Shown: piece by piece, positions 25,312-34,470 of the stretch
How the letters are laid out: each line of letters starts with the position of its first letter
How positions within the stretch are numbered: position 1 is the stretch's first letter
Origin: an uncultured Clostridia bacterium
Lineage (GTDB): Bacteria > Bacillota > Clostridia > Christensenellales > UBA1242
Assembly: GCA_937896905.1 (NCBI GenBank)
Contig: CALBOE010000006.1
Coordinates: 310,001-374,000 of the forward strand
DNA length: 64,000 bases
Reading direction: 5' to 3'
Notes under the pieces: generated by a model
The model's database searches: none
Told to the model about the DNA's origin: nothing
Seen by the model: the letters and a program-made list of their open reading frames with translations, nothing else
Position numbers and translations under genes: made by a program

Positions 25312-27141
25312 ATGCAAATAACAAGTAAAGAATTAAGAAATAAATGGCTAAATTTTTATAAAGAACGCGGGCACGAGGATATTGGTGCAGTTTCTTTAAT
25401 TGGAGATGGCACAACAGGCGTTATGTTTAACGTTGCAGGAATGCAACCCTTAATGCCATACTTGTTGGGAAAAACTCACCCCAAGGGAACTCGCCTATGC
25501 AACGTGCAAGGTTGCGTTAGAACGGTAGACATTGAAGAAGTTGGCGATAATTGCCATTTCACATTCTTCGAAATGATGGGAAACTGGAGTTTAGGGGATT
25601 ACTTTAAAAAAGAAAAAACCGCTTGGAGTTTTGACTTCTTAACAAATGTTTTAGGGTTTGACCGCAACAAAATTTGTTCCACAGTTTTTGCTGGAAATGA
25701 TGTAGTTCCAAAGGACGACCAAGCCGTTGAGTTTTTAATTAATGCAGGAGTTAAAAAGGAAAACATATATTATTTAAAGGATAATTGGTGGGATTTGCCA
25801 GGCACGGTTAACACGCCATGTGGGCCAGATAACGAGTGGTTCTATCCAGTGCACGACACTCCATGTTCAAGCCATTGTGACGTAACCTGCGAATGTGGCA
25901 GATGGGTGGAAATTGGTAACGACGTTTATATGCAATACAAAAAATTGCCAGACGGAACAGTTGAACCATTAAAAAACAAAAATGTGGATACCGGCTTTGG
26001 TTTAGAAAGATTGTTAATGTATATTAATGGGCTAACAGATGGTTTTAAAACCGACCTTTTTGCGTCTGTAATAGCGCACATAGAAAGCTCCACAGGCAAA
26101 ACTTATGGCGCTAACGATAAAGATACAAGAGCAATGCGCATTATTGCCGACCATTTAAGAACAAGCGTTATGCTAATTGGCGACGAAAACGGAATTTTGC
26201 CAAGCAACGTTGGTGCGGGCTATATTTTAAGAAGATTAATTCGCCGTGCTGTTAGGTTTGCAAACGACATTAATTTGCCACTTGAACAAATTTCCACAAT
26301 AGCAAGAATATATATTGAAAAAGTGTATAACGAAGCATACCCAAATTTGGTTGAAAAGGAAGATTACATAATAACCGAATTAGAAAAAGAAGTTGAAAAA
26401 TTTAACAAGGCGCTTGCATTGGGCAACAAAGAATTTGAAAAGGTTGTTAATGGAATGATTAGAAAAAATCAATTCATGAAACAATCTAACCCTAACTATG
26501 AAGAAGATAAAACCATTAGTGGCAAATCTGCATTTAGATTGTTCGACACATTCGGTTTCCCAATTGAAATAACAGTTGAAATGGCAAAAGAATTGGGATT
26601 TGAAGTGGACGTTGATGGCTTTAACCAAGCATTCCGCGAACATCAAGAGCTTGCACGAACAACAAGCGCAGGTGCATTTAAAGGTGGGCTGGCAGATTCT
26701 AGTGTTCAAACAACAAGGCTACACACAGCCTGCCATTTGCTTTTAGCGGGGCTAAGGAACAAGTTTGGCACAAACATAGAACAAAAAGGAAGCAACATAA
26801 CAAGCGAAAGGTTGCGCTTTGACTTTAATTTCGACCGCAAACTAACAGATGAAGAAGTTAAAGAAATTGAAGATTTTGTTAACGCAGCAATTTCAAAGGG
26901 AATTCCTGTTGAAAAGGTTGAACTGCCACTAAAAACGGCGAAAGAAAATGGAGCATATGGGATTCACAAAGCGGAAGACGATGAAGTTGTTTCTATTTAT
27001 AAAATTGGCGAAGTGGACTTCCAAATTTGTGGTGGCCCACACGTAAGCAACACAAAAGAGCTGGAAAGTTTTAAAATTGCAAAACAGGAAGCAGTTTCTG
27101 CCGGAGTTAGAAGAATTAAGGCAACAATATCTGCAAAATAG
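25312..27141 (+). CDS. alaS: Alanyl-tRNA synthetase, short form without C-Ala domain
   Basis: 609 residues versus about 870 in most bacteria. The class II core is intact: NVAGMQPLMPYL, FFEMMGNWSLGDYF, NTPCGPDNEW, VDTGFGLERL, then the tRNA-recognition helices GYILRRLIRRAVRF. The editing domain is present with the HxxxH motif in LHTACHLL and CGGPHVSNTKEL. The C-terminal coiled coil and C-Ala domain are absent; the protein stops right after editing. The gene ends at a clean stop and terminator, so it looks like a natural short form. A free-standing AlaX-type role is unlikely because the catalytic half is complete. Confidence 0.88.
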   Translation: MQITSKELRNKWLNFYKERGHEDIGAVSLIGDGTTGVMFNVAGMQPLMPYLLGKTHPKGTRLCNVQGCVRTVDIEEVGDNCHFTFFEMMGNWSLGDYFKKEKTAWSFDFLTNVLGFDRNKICSTVFAGNDVVPKDDQAVEFLINAGVKKENIYYLKDNWWDLPGTVNTPCGPDNEWFYPVHDTPCSSHCDVTCECGRWVEIGNDVYMQYKKLPDGTVEPLKNKNVDTGFGLERLLMYINGLTDGFKTDLFASVIAHIESSTGKTYGANDKDTRAMRIIADHLRTSVMLIGDENGILPSNVGAGYILRRLIRRAVRFANDINLPLEQISTIARIYIEKVYNEAYPNLVEKEDYIITELEKEVEKFNKALALGNKEFEKVVNGMIRKNQFMKQSNPNYEEDKTISGKSAFRLFDTFGFPIEITVEMAKELGFEVDVDGFNQAFREHQELARTTSAGAFKGGLADSSVQTTRLHTACHLLLAGLRNKFGTNIEQKGSNITSERLRFDFNFDRKLTDEEVKEIEDFVNAAISKGIPVEKVELPLKTAKENGAYGIHKAEDDEVVSIYKIGEVDFQICGGPHVSNTKELESFKIAKQEAVSAGVRRIKATISAK

Positions 27142-27149
27142 CAGTAAAG

Positions 27150-27173
27150 CCACTCTAAAAGGGGTGGTTTTTT
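27150..27173 (+). terminator. alaS terminator
   Basis: CCACTC/GGGTGG stem (one G-U pair) followed by six T. Confidence 0.75.
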
Positions 27174-27225
27174 GTTGCGCCAAACAGCTTAAAACAAAAA
27201 ATTGGTGGGTGGTTTATAAAATTAT

Positions 27226-27254
27226 TTTACATTTTTTGTCGGTTGTTATATAAT
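27226..27254 (+). promoter_or_regulatory. glnS promoter
   Basis: TTTACA (27226-27231), 17 bp, TATAAT (27249-27254). Confidence 0.75.
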
Positions 27255-27279
27255 GCAACTATAAGGAGAAATATTATAA

Positions 27280-28911
27280 ATGGAAAATATAACACCATCT
27301 AACTTTATAGAGCAAGCCATTGTTGAAGATATTAAGGAAAAGGGGTTAAAGAAAATTGTAACACGCTTTCCGCCAGAACCAAATGGCTACACGCATATTG
27401 GGCATGCAAAGGCAATTTGCATCGACTTTTTAACGGCGCAAAAATTCGGTGGCTACACATATCTTAGAATGGACGACACAAACCCAAGCAAAGAAGATAT
27501 GAAGTATGTTAAGGCATTAAAAGACGACCTTAAATGGTTGGGATTTAAGTATAAAAGGTTAGATTTTCAATCTGATTATTACGATTTCTTTTACGATTGT
27601 GCAGTAGATTTAATTAAGCAAGGTAAGGCGTATGTGTGCGACCTTTCTGCCGAAGAAATAACTGCAACGCGTGGCACATTAACCGAACCAGGCACAAATT
27701 GTAAGGATAGGGAAAGAACGGTTGAAGAAAATCTTAAACTTTTTGAAGAAATGAAACAAGGAAAGTTTCCAGATGGGGCGAAAACCTTGCGTGCAAAAAT
27801 AGATATGAGTCACCCAAACATCAATATGCGCGACCCAGTTATGTATAGAATTTTGCGTGCAACACACTACAGAATGGGGGATAAATGGTGCATATACCCA
27901 TTATACGACTTTGCGCAACCTTTGGCGGATTACTACGAAGGCGTAACTCATTCGCTTTGTTCGTTAGAATTTGAAGATAGAAGAATTATTTACGATTGGT
28001 TTAGGGATAATTGCAGATTAGTAACCGGCATAAAACCAAGGCAAATTGAATTTGCAAGATTAAATATAGACGGCACCTTCATTTCTAAACGTTATTTTGT
28101 TGAACTTGTAGAAGGTGGTTATGTGGACGGTTGGGACGACCCACGATTGCCAACACTTCAAGCATTTAGAAGAAAGGGTTACACTCCAACATCAATTAGG
28201 GAATTTTGCACAAGAATTGGCGTTTCTAAATCTAACAGTTTAGTTCAGCCACACATTTTAGAAGCTTGCATACGTGAAGAACTTAACAAAAAAGCGGTAA
28301 GAGTTATGGCTGTTGTGGACCCAATTAAAGTTAACTTAACAAATTACGATGCAAATAAAACCGAACAAATAAAAATTGCAAACAACCCAACACTTCCAAA
28401 CAGCAAAAAACACGTTTGCACTTTTAGCAACGAATTATACATTGAAAGAGAAGATTTTATGGAAAATCCGGTTGGAAAGTTCTTCCGCCTAACCCCAAAT
28501 GGATATGTTCGTTTAATGGGTGCATATGTAATTAAATGTGACGAAGTTGTTAAAGACGAAAACGGCAACATTTTGCACTTAAATTGTTCTATTATAGAAA
28601 ATGCAAAAGAACAAGGAATCAAGCCAAAAGGAACAATTCACTGGCTTTCACGAAAAACTGCTGTTAAGGTAGAAACAAGAAAGTTCAATTCGCTTTTAAA
28701 AGAGGGCGAAGTGTATGAAAAAGGTATGCTAGATAAAATTTTAAACCCTAACTCTATGGAAGTTAAAACGTCTTACGTTGAACCATTTGTGCTTAAACAA
28801 AAAAGCAATATGCAATTTGTTCGCATGGGCTATTATATTGAGGACTCCAAACTTTCAACAAAAGAAAACAGGGTGTACCTAGAAACGGTTAGCCTTAAAG
28901 ATAGTAAATAA
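27280..28911 (+). CDS. glnS: Glutaminyl-tRNA synthetase
   Basis: 543 residues. Class I signatures: RFPPEPNGYTHIGHAKA (HIGH) and the MSK-type loop as FISKRYF; YLRMDDTNP and LEFEDRRIIYDWF are typical of GlnRS rather than GluRS, and the C-terminal half is the beta-barrel anticodon domain of GlnRS. It charges tRNA-Gln directly. Many Bacillota lack GlnRS and use GatCAB instead, so its presence is informative. AAGGAGA site, own promoter and terminator. Confidence 0.92.
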   Translation: MENITPSNFIEQAIVEDIKEKGLKKIVTRFPPEPNGYTHIGHAKAICIDFLTAQKFGGYTYLRMDDTNPSKEDMKYVKALKDDLKWLGFKYKRLDFQSDYYDFFYDCAVDLIKQGKAYVCDLSAEEITATRGTLTEPGTNCKDRERTVEENLKLFEEMKQGKFPDGAKTLRAKIDMSHPNINMRDPVMYRILRATHYRMGDKWCIYPLYDFAQPLADYYEGVTHSLCSLEFEDRRIIYDWFRDNCRLVTGIKPRQIEFARLNIDGTFISKRYFVELVEGGYVDGWDDPRLPTLQAFRRKGYTPTSIREFCTRIGVSKSNSLVQPHILEACIREELNKKAVRVMAVVDPIKVNLTNYDANKTEQIKIANNPTLPNSKKHVCTFSNELYIEREDFMENPVGKFFRLTPNGYVRLMGAYVIKCDEVVKDENGNILHLNCSIIENAKEQGIKPKGTIHWLSRKTAVKVETRKFNSLLKEGEVYEKGMLDKILNPNSMEVKTSYVEPFVLKQKSNMQFVRMGYYIEDSKLSTKENRVYLETVSLKDSK

Positions 28912-28916
28912 AGCAT

Positions 28917-28939
28917 AAGGGCAGATTTCTGCCCTTTTT
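28917..28939 (+). terminator. glnS terminator
   Basis: AAGGGCA/TGCCCTT stem followed by T run. Confidence 0.85.
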
Positions 28940-28995
28940 GTTTTAAAAACTATTGTGCAAAAATTAATAAACTTGTTTTCTTTTTTTTAATTGTT

Positions 28996-29004
28996 TGCTA
29001 TAAT
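28996..29004 (+). promoter_or_regulatory. lepB extended -10 promoter (leaderless type)
   Basis: TGCTATAAT, with TATAAT at 28999-29004 and a 6-nt gap to the ATG at 29011. Confidence 0.7.
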
Positions 29005-29010
29005 AACAAC

Positions 29011-29679
29011 ATGAAGTTAAAGTTAAAGCGAGCAATATCCAACCTTTTCGGGGCAATAGCAGCGGTTTTAATGGTGGCTGTTGTGTTTTTTTCGCTTGTG
29101 TTTATTAGCTTTAAAGTTATATACACCGAAACAACGGTTAGGGGTTATTCCATGCTGCCAACCCTTAACTCAACCGTTGCCACAGCCGAAGAAGATGGCG
29201 ACACAGCATATCTTAACCCTTATGCAGAGATTAAATCTGGAGATGTTGTGGTGGCAGAAGTGGCTTGGTGGGATAAGGGCCCAATAATAAAACGTGCGGT
29301 GGGTGTGCCGGGGGACGAAATTCAAATTATTGTTGAAAATGAATTTTATAAATTGCTAGTTAATGGCAAGGAGTTGTATGCAAAAGAAATTAACAGTAAC
29401 ACAACTCAGCACTATAATCAATACACAGCGTTCTTAACAAATCCGCAAAACATTGCAAATGGTAATGTTAAGTTAAACGAAAATTTGCAACCCTGCATTA
29501 AGCTTAACCAAAACGAATATTTTTTAATTGGCGACAATTGGGGCCATAGTTCAGATTCTTTAACTCACGGAGTGGTGTTTGAACTCGAACTTATTGGCAG
29601 GGTGGATATTGTTGTTAAACAAAACGAAAATAAAATTATTTCAATTTTTACATCTATGCTAAAAATAATGTTTAGTTAA
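29011..29679 (+). CDS. lepB: Signal peptidase I
   Basis: 222 residues. One N-terminal transmembrane helix (about 12-36), then the S26 catalytic domain outside: RGYSMLPTL with nucleophile S47, IIKRAVGVPGDEI with general base K94, and YFLIGDNWGHSSDS. It removes signal peptides from secreted proteins. No Shine-Dalgarno sequence; predicted leaderless mRNA. The loop between boxes is slightly long. Confidence 0.92.
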   Translation: MKLKLKRAISNLFGAIAAVLMVAVVFFSLVFISFKVIYTETTVRGYSMLPTLNSTVATAEEDGDTAYLNPYAEIKSGDVVVAEVAWWDKGPIIKRAVGVPGDEIQIIVENEFYKLLVNGKELYAKEINSNTTQHYNQYTAFLTNPQNIANGNVKLNENLQPCIKLNQNEYFLIGDNWGHSSDSLTHGVVFELELIGRVDIVVKQNENKIISIFTSMLKIMFS

Positions 29680-29721
29680 AATAAATAAAAAATTAATTAA
29701 AAACAAATAAAAATCGATTTA

Positions 29722-29757
29722 AATGCTGTAAAAATAGTAATTTTACGGCATTTTTTA
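29722..29757 (+). terminator. lepB terminator
   Basis: ATGC.GTAAAA paired with TTTTAC.GCAT, followed by TTTTTTATT. Confidence 0.75.
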
Positions 29758-29876
29758 TTATTTTTTAAAAATAAAAATAAATTAAACTTTTTAATATTAA
29801 ATTTAAAAACTTTTTAAAAATTAAATTTTACACATAATTTTTTAACTTTAACAAAAAATATTTAAAAGGAGAAATT

Positions 29877-31028
29877 ATGTTTAAACACAAAAAGATTATA
29901 GTTCCAATTTTGGCGGTTGCAAGTTTAGGTGCCTTGCTTGTTCCAAAACCAAAAATTGTGGCAAGCGCCGGGTTTGAAAATTTCACAAGCAAGTCGGCAG
30001 TGTTAATTGAAAAGAATTCTGGCAAAATTTTAACAGAACACAACGCACACGACAAATTGCCAATTGCAAGCGTTACAAAACTTATGACGGTACTTTTAAC
30101 CTTAGAACGAGTTAAAACAGGCGAGTTGACATTGGACGACAAAGTGGTTGTTACTGCCAACGCAAGCGGAATGGGTGGAAGCCAAATTTTTTTAGATGCT
30201 AATTGCGAGTATGTTTTGGGAGATTTGTTAAAGTCGGTTATTGTTGCAAGTGCAAACGATAGCAGTGTGGCACTAGCCGAACATATTGCCGGAAGTGAAA
30301 ACAACTTTGTTCGCCTTATGAACGAAAAGGCACAAGAACTTTCTATGCAAAACACTAACTACACCAACTGCACAGGGCTTCCTAGTGCAGAGGGGTATTC
30401 CTCAGCATATGATCAAGCACTGCTTTTAAGTAAGGTTTTAAATTTTGAAGAATTTCACACCTATTCTTCAATTTGGAACGAAGAATTTTTGCACCCAAGC
30501 GGAAGAACAACTCAAATGACAAACACAAACAAACTTTCTAGGTTCTATCAGGGTTGCGTTGGTGGCAAAACTGGTAGCACAAACCAGGCAAAATACTGCC
30601 TAGCAGTTGGCGCAAAAAGGGATAACACAGAACTAATTTCGGTTGTTTTAGGTGCAGATAACAGCAAAACAAGGTTTAAGCTTGCAACCGATTTATTGAA
30701 CTATGGCTTTTCTAACTTCACTAGCAAAACTTTGTTTAGCAATTCTAACCTAGAAAACAAAACAATAGCAATAAAAGGTGTTAACAAATTTGCAACGTTA
30801 AAAGCAGAAAGAGATTTTACTTGCGTTTACGAAAAGAACAAAGAAGTTAACTTCTCGCTAAACTTTAATCTTCCTAACCAACTTAAAAAGGTTAAAGAAA
30901 ACCAAGTTGTTGGCAACGTGGAAATTATTATAGACGGCGTTGTGGAAGATTGCATTAACATTTTATCTAACGAAACTATAAACGAAGCCACAATTATGGA
31001 CTATTTTAAAGACATTGTTAACAGTTAA
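29877..31028 (+). CDS. dacA: D-alanyl-D-alanine carboxypeptidase (PBP5-type)
   Basis: 383 residues. Signal peptide (about 1-31, cleavage near ASA), then the S11 peptidase domain with all three motifs: SVTK at 65-68, SAN at 125-127 and KTG at 231-233, followed by a C-terminal beta domain. It trims the last D-Ala from peptidoglycan side chains outside the membrane. The C-terminus lacks an obvious amphipathic anchor. AAAGGAG precedes the ATG. A sporulation DacB/DacF role is possible but not shown. Confidence 0.9.
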   Translation: MFKHKKIIVPILAVASLGALLVPKPKIVASAGFENFTSKSAVLIEKNSGKILTEHNAHDKLPIASVTKLMTVLLTLERVKTGELTLDDKVVVTANASGMGGSQIFLDANCEYVLGDLLKSVIVASANDSSVALAEHIAGSENNFVRLMNEKAQELSMQNTNYTNCTGLPSAEGYSSAYDQALLLSKVLNFEEFHTYSSIWNEEFLHPSGRTTQMTNTNKLSRFYQGCVGGKTGSTNQAKYCLAVGAKRDNTELISVVLGADNSKTRFKLATDLLNYGFSNFTSKTLFSNSNLENKTIAIKGVNKFATLKAERDFTCVYEKNKEVNFSLNFNLPNQLKKVKENQVVGNVEIIIDGVVEDCINILSNETINEATIMDYFKDIVNS

Positions 31029-31085
31029 ACCAAAAAGCATTTGGTTAAAGAGTTATATTATTATACAATAACTTTATAAAACCAC

Positions 31086-31114
31086 TTGCTTTTTTTATTT
31101 TAGTATGTTATAAT
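31086..31114 (+). promoter_or_regulatory. rpsF operon promoter
   Basis: TTGCTT (31086-31091), 17 bp, TATAAT (31109-31114). Confidence 0.75.
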
Positions 31115-31120
31115 GCCAGC

Positions 31121-31218
31121 GTTAAAGAACATTTAACATAGCACATCATGCTTTGTCGAGTTTAAAGGTGGTGTGTCCTTGCTTGAAATTTCAAGCCAAA
31201 GTCCAAAAGGAGGTAACT
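31121..31218 (+). promoter_or_regulatory. Structured leader of rpsF-ssb-rpsR
   Basis: About 98 nt with a CACATCA/TGGTGTG stem and the perfect hairpin GCTTGAAATTTCAAGC (31178 region), ending in AAAGGAGG. Its position fits the S6:S18-responsive leader found before rpsF in many bacteria; the match to that motif is inference. Confidence 0.5.
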
Positions 31219-31500
31219 ATGAATAATTACGAACTTATGTACATCATTCCAAGCCAATCAACCGAAGAAGAAAAAGAAGCGTTAATTGCTCTTGTTAACG
31301 GCATGATTGAAAAAGATGGTGGAAAAATCGAATCGGTTGAACGTGTTGGCAACAAAAAACTTGCTTACGAAATCGAAAAGAAACGTGAGGGTTATTATGT
31401 GTTAGTTAATTTCACAGCTAGCCCAGCAGTTCCTAACAAATTAGGTGCATTGCTTTCAATCACAAACGGAATTATGCGTCATATTGTTGTGGCTAAATAA
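31219..31500 (+). CDS. rpsF: Ribosomal protein bS6
   Basis: 93 residues, from the ATG with AAAGGAGG; the longer frame reads through the leader hairpins. The sequence NNYELMYIIPS and the IEKKREGYYVLVNF strand are typical. It binds bS18 on the platform of the small subunit. First gene of the rpsF-ssb-rpsR operon. Confidence 0.95.
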   Translation: MNNYELMYIIPSQSTEEEKEALIALVNGMIEKDGGKIESVERVGNKKLAYEIEKKREGYYVLVNFTASPAVPNKLGALLSITNGIMRHIVVAK

Positions 31501-31533
31501 TTCTTAAAATCTATTAAATATTGGAGTTATTAA

Positions 31534-31944
31534 ATGAATAAGGTATTCCTAATTGGAAATTTAACAAGAGATCCAGAACTATCTACAACCTCAACCGGTG
31601 TTAGCCTTTGCCGCTTATCTATTGCCGTTGGCAGAAGATTTGCAAGCACCGACGGTGCAAGAGAAACCGACTTCTTCAACGTAACCGCTTGGAGAGGCAA
31701 TGCAGAAAATTGCGCAAAGTTTTTAAAGAAAGGCAACAAAATTGCGGTAACTGGCTCTATTCAAATTAGAAACTACGAACGTCAAGACGGAACCAAGGGT
31801 TTGGCAGTTGACATTGTGGCAGACGAAGTTGAATTTTTATCGTCTAAAAACGAAGGTTCAAACGGCGAAGGAGGAGCAACCATTCCTGGAGCAACCCCTG
31901 TTAGCGATTTGCAACCAATTAGCGACGATGATTTACCATTTTAA
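31534..31944 (+). CDS. ssb: Single-stranded DNA-binding protein
   Basis: 136 residues. OB fold with MNKVFLIGNLTRDPEL and FFNVTAWRGNAENCAKFLKKG, a Gly-rich linker and the acidic tail ending DDDLPF that binds repair and replication partners. Between the S6 and S18 genes, the standard place. The ribosome site is weak (TTGGAG). Confidence 0.96.
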   Translation: MNKVFLIGNLTRDPELSTTSTGVSLCRLSIAVGRRFASTDGARETDFFNVTAWRGNAENCAKFLKKGNKIAVTGSIQIRNYERQDGTKGLAVDIVADEVEFLSSKNEGSNGEGGATIPGATPVSDLQPISDDDLPF

Positions 31945-31969
31945 TTAAAATTTTATAAAGGAGAAGAAC

Positions 31970-32263
31970 ATGGAAGAAGAAGTTAAAGCAACAGAAGTTG
32001 TTGAAACTGTTAAACCTGTTGAAAAGAAAAAATTCTTTAAACAACACGGCAAAAACAGAAGAAAAGTTTGCGTTTTCTGTGAAGACAAAAACTGCAAATT
32101 TATCGACTATAAAGATGCTAACAGATTAAGAAAATTTGTTACAGAAAAAGGCAAAATCATTTCTAGCCGTCAAACTGGCACATGTGCTCGCCACCAACGT
32201 GAGTTAACAGTTGCTATTAAGCGTGCAAGAAACATTGCTTTGTTACCATTCAGCGGTGACTAA
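31970..32263 (+). CDS. rpsR: Ribosomal protein bS18
   Basis: 97 residues, longer than the usual 75-80 because of an N-terminal Glu/Val/Lys extension of about 20 residues. Core: [17 protein letters not shown], with a Cys set that could bind zinc, then [36 protein letters not shown]. Small-subunit protein, partner of bS6. AAAGGAGAA site. Confidence 0.95.
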   Translation: MEEEVKATEVVETVKPVEKKKFFKQHGKNRRKVCVFCEDKNCKFIDYKDANRLRKFVTEKGKIISSRQTGTCARHQRELTVAIKRARNIALLPFSGD

Positions 32264-32272
32264 TACGTAAAT

Positions 32273-32297
32273 CCACCAGATTGTCTGGTGGTTTTTT
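32273..32297 (+). terminator. rpsF operon terminator
   Basis: CCACCAGA/TCTGGTGG stem, 3-nt loop, six T. Confidence 0.92.
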
Positions 32298-32355
32298 ATG
32301 CATAATCTAAAACAAATATTTATTAAAAATTGTTTTCTTTTATATTATTGGTTTG

Positions 32356-32384
32356 TTGATAAATTTTTATGATTTTGATATAAT
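32356..32384 (+). promoter_or_regulatory. prfB promoter (leaderless type)
   Basis: TTGATA (32356-32361), 17 bp, TATAAT (32379-32384), then 6 nt to the ATG at 32391. Confidence 0.85.
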
Positions 32385-32390
32385 CACATT

Positions 32391-33491
32391 ATGAACATTG
32401 AAAATATGGGCGAAGAACTTGCTGTTTTGGTGGAAAAGTTCGAGTTAACAAAAAGTTGTTTAAATTTAGAAGAAGTTCAAACTAGGCTTGCAAGTTTAAT
32501 GAAAGAGCGAGAAAGTTTAACCTTTTGGAACAACTTGGATTATGCCATGCAAACCAATAAAGAAATAAAAACTTTGCAGGACCTATTAAACCAGGTTCAG
32601 TTTTTGCAAAAGCAATTAACGGATCTTATTGCAACTGTTAGAGAGCTAGAAAAAACCACAGATATAGAATTGTTAAACTTTGCATTTACCGAAATGATTG
32701 GAGTTAAAGAACAAGTTGACGAATTAAACATTCGCACTTTGCTAGACGAAAAATATGATAATAACGACGCCATTTTAACAATTCATGCCGGTGCTGGCGG
32801 AACAGAATCGCAAGATTGGGTGGTTATGCTTGCCAGAATGTATAAAATGTATTGTTCAAAAGCGGGGTTCGATTTTAGCATTGTAGATAAACTTGAAGGT
32901 GGCGACGCAGGTTTAAAATCTGTTGTTATTTGGGTTAAAGGGCATTACGCCTATGGCAAACTTAAAAGTGAAATGGGTGTTCATAGGTTGGTTAGAATTA
33001 GTCCGTTCGATAGCAACAAACGCAGGCACACAAGTTTTGCTTCGGTGGAAGTTGTTCCGGCAATAACCAAAGAAACAAATGTTAAAATTAGGCCAGAAGA
33101 TTTAAAAATAGACACATACAGAAGTGGTGGCGCAGGTGGCCAAAACGTGAATAAGGTGGAAACGGCAGTTAGAATAACTCACTTGCCAACCGGCATTGTT
33201 GTAACCTGCCAAAACGAGCGCAGCCAACTTCAAAATAGGGAAAACGCATTAAAAATTTTAACAAGCAAATTGGTTGCAATGGAAGAAGAGCAACACAGAA
33301 ACAATTTAAACAACATAAAAGGTGCCTTAAAGCGTATTGAATGGGGCAGCCAAATTAGAAGTTATGTTTTCCAACCGTACACAATGGTGAAAGACCATAG
33401 AACTGACTACGAAACAAGTGATGTTGCAAGTGTTATGGACGGAGAATTAAATCCGTTTATTAATGAATATTTAAGAAAATCCCATTCATAA
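32391..33491 (+). CDS. prfB: Peptide chain release factor 2
   Basis: 366 residues. SPF stop-codon-reading motif ([20 protein letters not shown]) and GGQ motif in [14 protein letters not shown]. It terminates at UGA and UAA. The usual programmed frameshift (in-frame UGA near codon 25) is absent: the frame is open through KSCLNLEEV, where other prfB genes shift. No ribosome site; predicted leaderless mRNA. Confidence 0.93.
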   Translation: MNIENMGEELAVLVEKFELTKSCLNLEEVQTRLASLMKERESLTFWNNLDYAMQTNKEIKTLQDLLNQVQFLQKQLTDLIATVRELEKTTDIELLNFAFTEMIGVKEQVDELNIRTLLDEKYDNNDAILTIHAGAGGTESQDWVVMLARMYKMYCSKAGFDFSIVDKLEGGDAGLKSVVIWVKGHYAYGKLKSEMGVHRLVRISPFDSNKRRHTSFASVEVVPAITKETNVKIRPEDLKIDTYRSGGAGGQNVNKVETAVRITHLPTGIVVTCQNERSQLQNRENALKILTSKLVAMEEEQHRNNLNNIKGALKRIEWGSQIRSYVFQPYTMVKDHRTDYETSDVASVMDGELNPFINEYLRKSHS

Positions 33492-33530
33492 TAGAATTTA
33501 TAAAAGCACAAAGATAATCAACATTCATAA

Positions 33531-33558
33531 AAAAATCTCTCATTCAGAGAGATTTTTT
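33531..33558. terminator. Symmetrical terminator between prfB and the 33540 gene
   Basis: ATCTCTC/GAGAGAT-type hairpin with A and T runs on both sides. The stop codon of the leftward gene lies inside the stem. Confidence 0.85.
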
Positions 33559-34415
33559 CTTTGTGGTTTTCCAGCCCCACATTGCGTACATTTCTTTATT
33601 GATTGTGGCTCGTATCCGCCGCAATATTCGCAAGTCCAACCTGTGAGATTTGGCTGGGCGGTTGTTTCAAATGAGGTTGATATTGGGGCACCGTCGCTGT
33701 TTACTTTTGTGCCTTTTTTAACAGACACAACAATAATGGCAACAATGCCAACTACAAACAGTGCACAACCTGTGAACAAAAACCCTTTTGCAATTCCAAC
33801 CTGCTTTGTTGCTTCAACCCATTCGCCGTCACGAGAAAGAGGCATATCTTTGTAATCCATTGGAATAGAGTCGGTTGTGGAAGTTACGGTTGAACTATCC
33901 ACAGCAAGGGATATTGGCGCATTAATTGCATATTCGTCGGTCATTAGTTCTTCCAAGGTGTAAACCGAAAACGAATAGCCATTAAGTGTTGTGTGAAAAT
34001 TGGTTTGCAGAGAATAGGTTATGTACCACTTTTTGCAATCTTCATTATAGAACTTGCCGGTTATTTTACCTAGCTTTTTGTGGCTAGGGTTGGCTTCGGC
34101 ATAACTAATCATTTGTTGATAGTAGTTATAATCTTCCTTAATTTTTGATAGTTCGTTGCTGTTGTGCGACCAGTTTACGGCGCCAATAATAATGAAAAAT
34201 ATTGCAAACACAACCAAAAAGGAAAGAAGTTTTTGCGCAACTGCTGGTTTGCCATTTAAATAGTATCGGCTTCTACCAATATGAACATAAACATGGCCTG
34301 GGCGAAAACTTCCGGACGAAGAACCACAACCAGAACTTCGGCTAGAACCTCCGCCCCACGAACTTCCTCCGCTGCTGTGGCTTCCGGAACTACCACTATG
34401 TGAACCTGATGGCAT
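33540..34415 (-). CDS. Gly/Ser-rich membrane protein with a RanBP2-type zinc finger
   Basis: 291 residues. Order: Gly/Ser/His-rich N-terminal tail (1-39), transmembrane helix 1 (about 62-80), a polar loop (about 82-208) with Tyr-rich strands, helix 2 (about 211-231), and a C-terminal finger W260, C262, C265, C276, C279, spaced as in RanBP2-type zinc ribbons. The finger would be cytoplasmic if both ends are inside. AGGAGG precedes ATG. No family recognised for the whole protein; Ser/Gly tails like this also occur in phage-shock and secretion-linked proteins. Confidence 0.7.
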   Translation of the reverse strand: MPSGSHSGSSGSHSSGGSSWGGGSSRSSGCGSSSGSFRPGHVYVHIGRSRYYLNGKPAVAQKLLSFLVVFAIFFIIIGAVNWSHNSNELSKIKEDYNYYQQMISYAEANPSHKKLGKITGKFYNEDCKKWYITYSLQTNFHTTLNGYSFSVYTLEELMTDEYAINAPISLAVDSSTVTSTTDSIPMDYKDMPLSRDGEWVEATKQVGIAKGFLFTGCALFVVGIVAIIVVSVKKGTKVNSDGAPISTSFETTAQPNLTGWTCEYCGGYEPQSIKKCTQCGAGKPQRKNLSE

Positions 34416-34470
34416 AAAACCTCCTATAATGAAAATATTATAAAATTAAAGTGAAAATATTGTCAAACCA

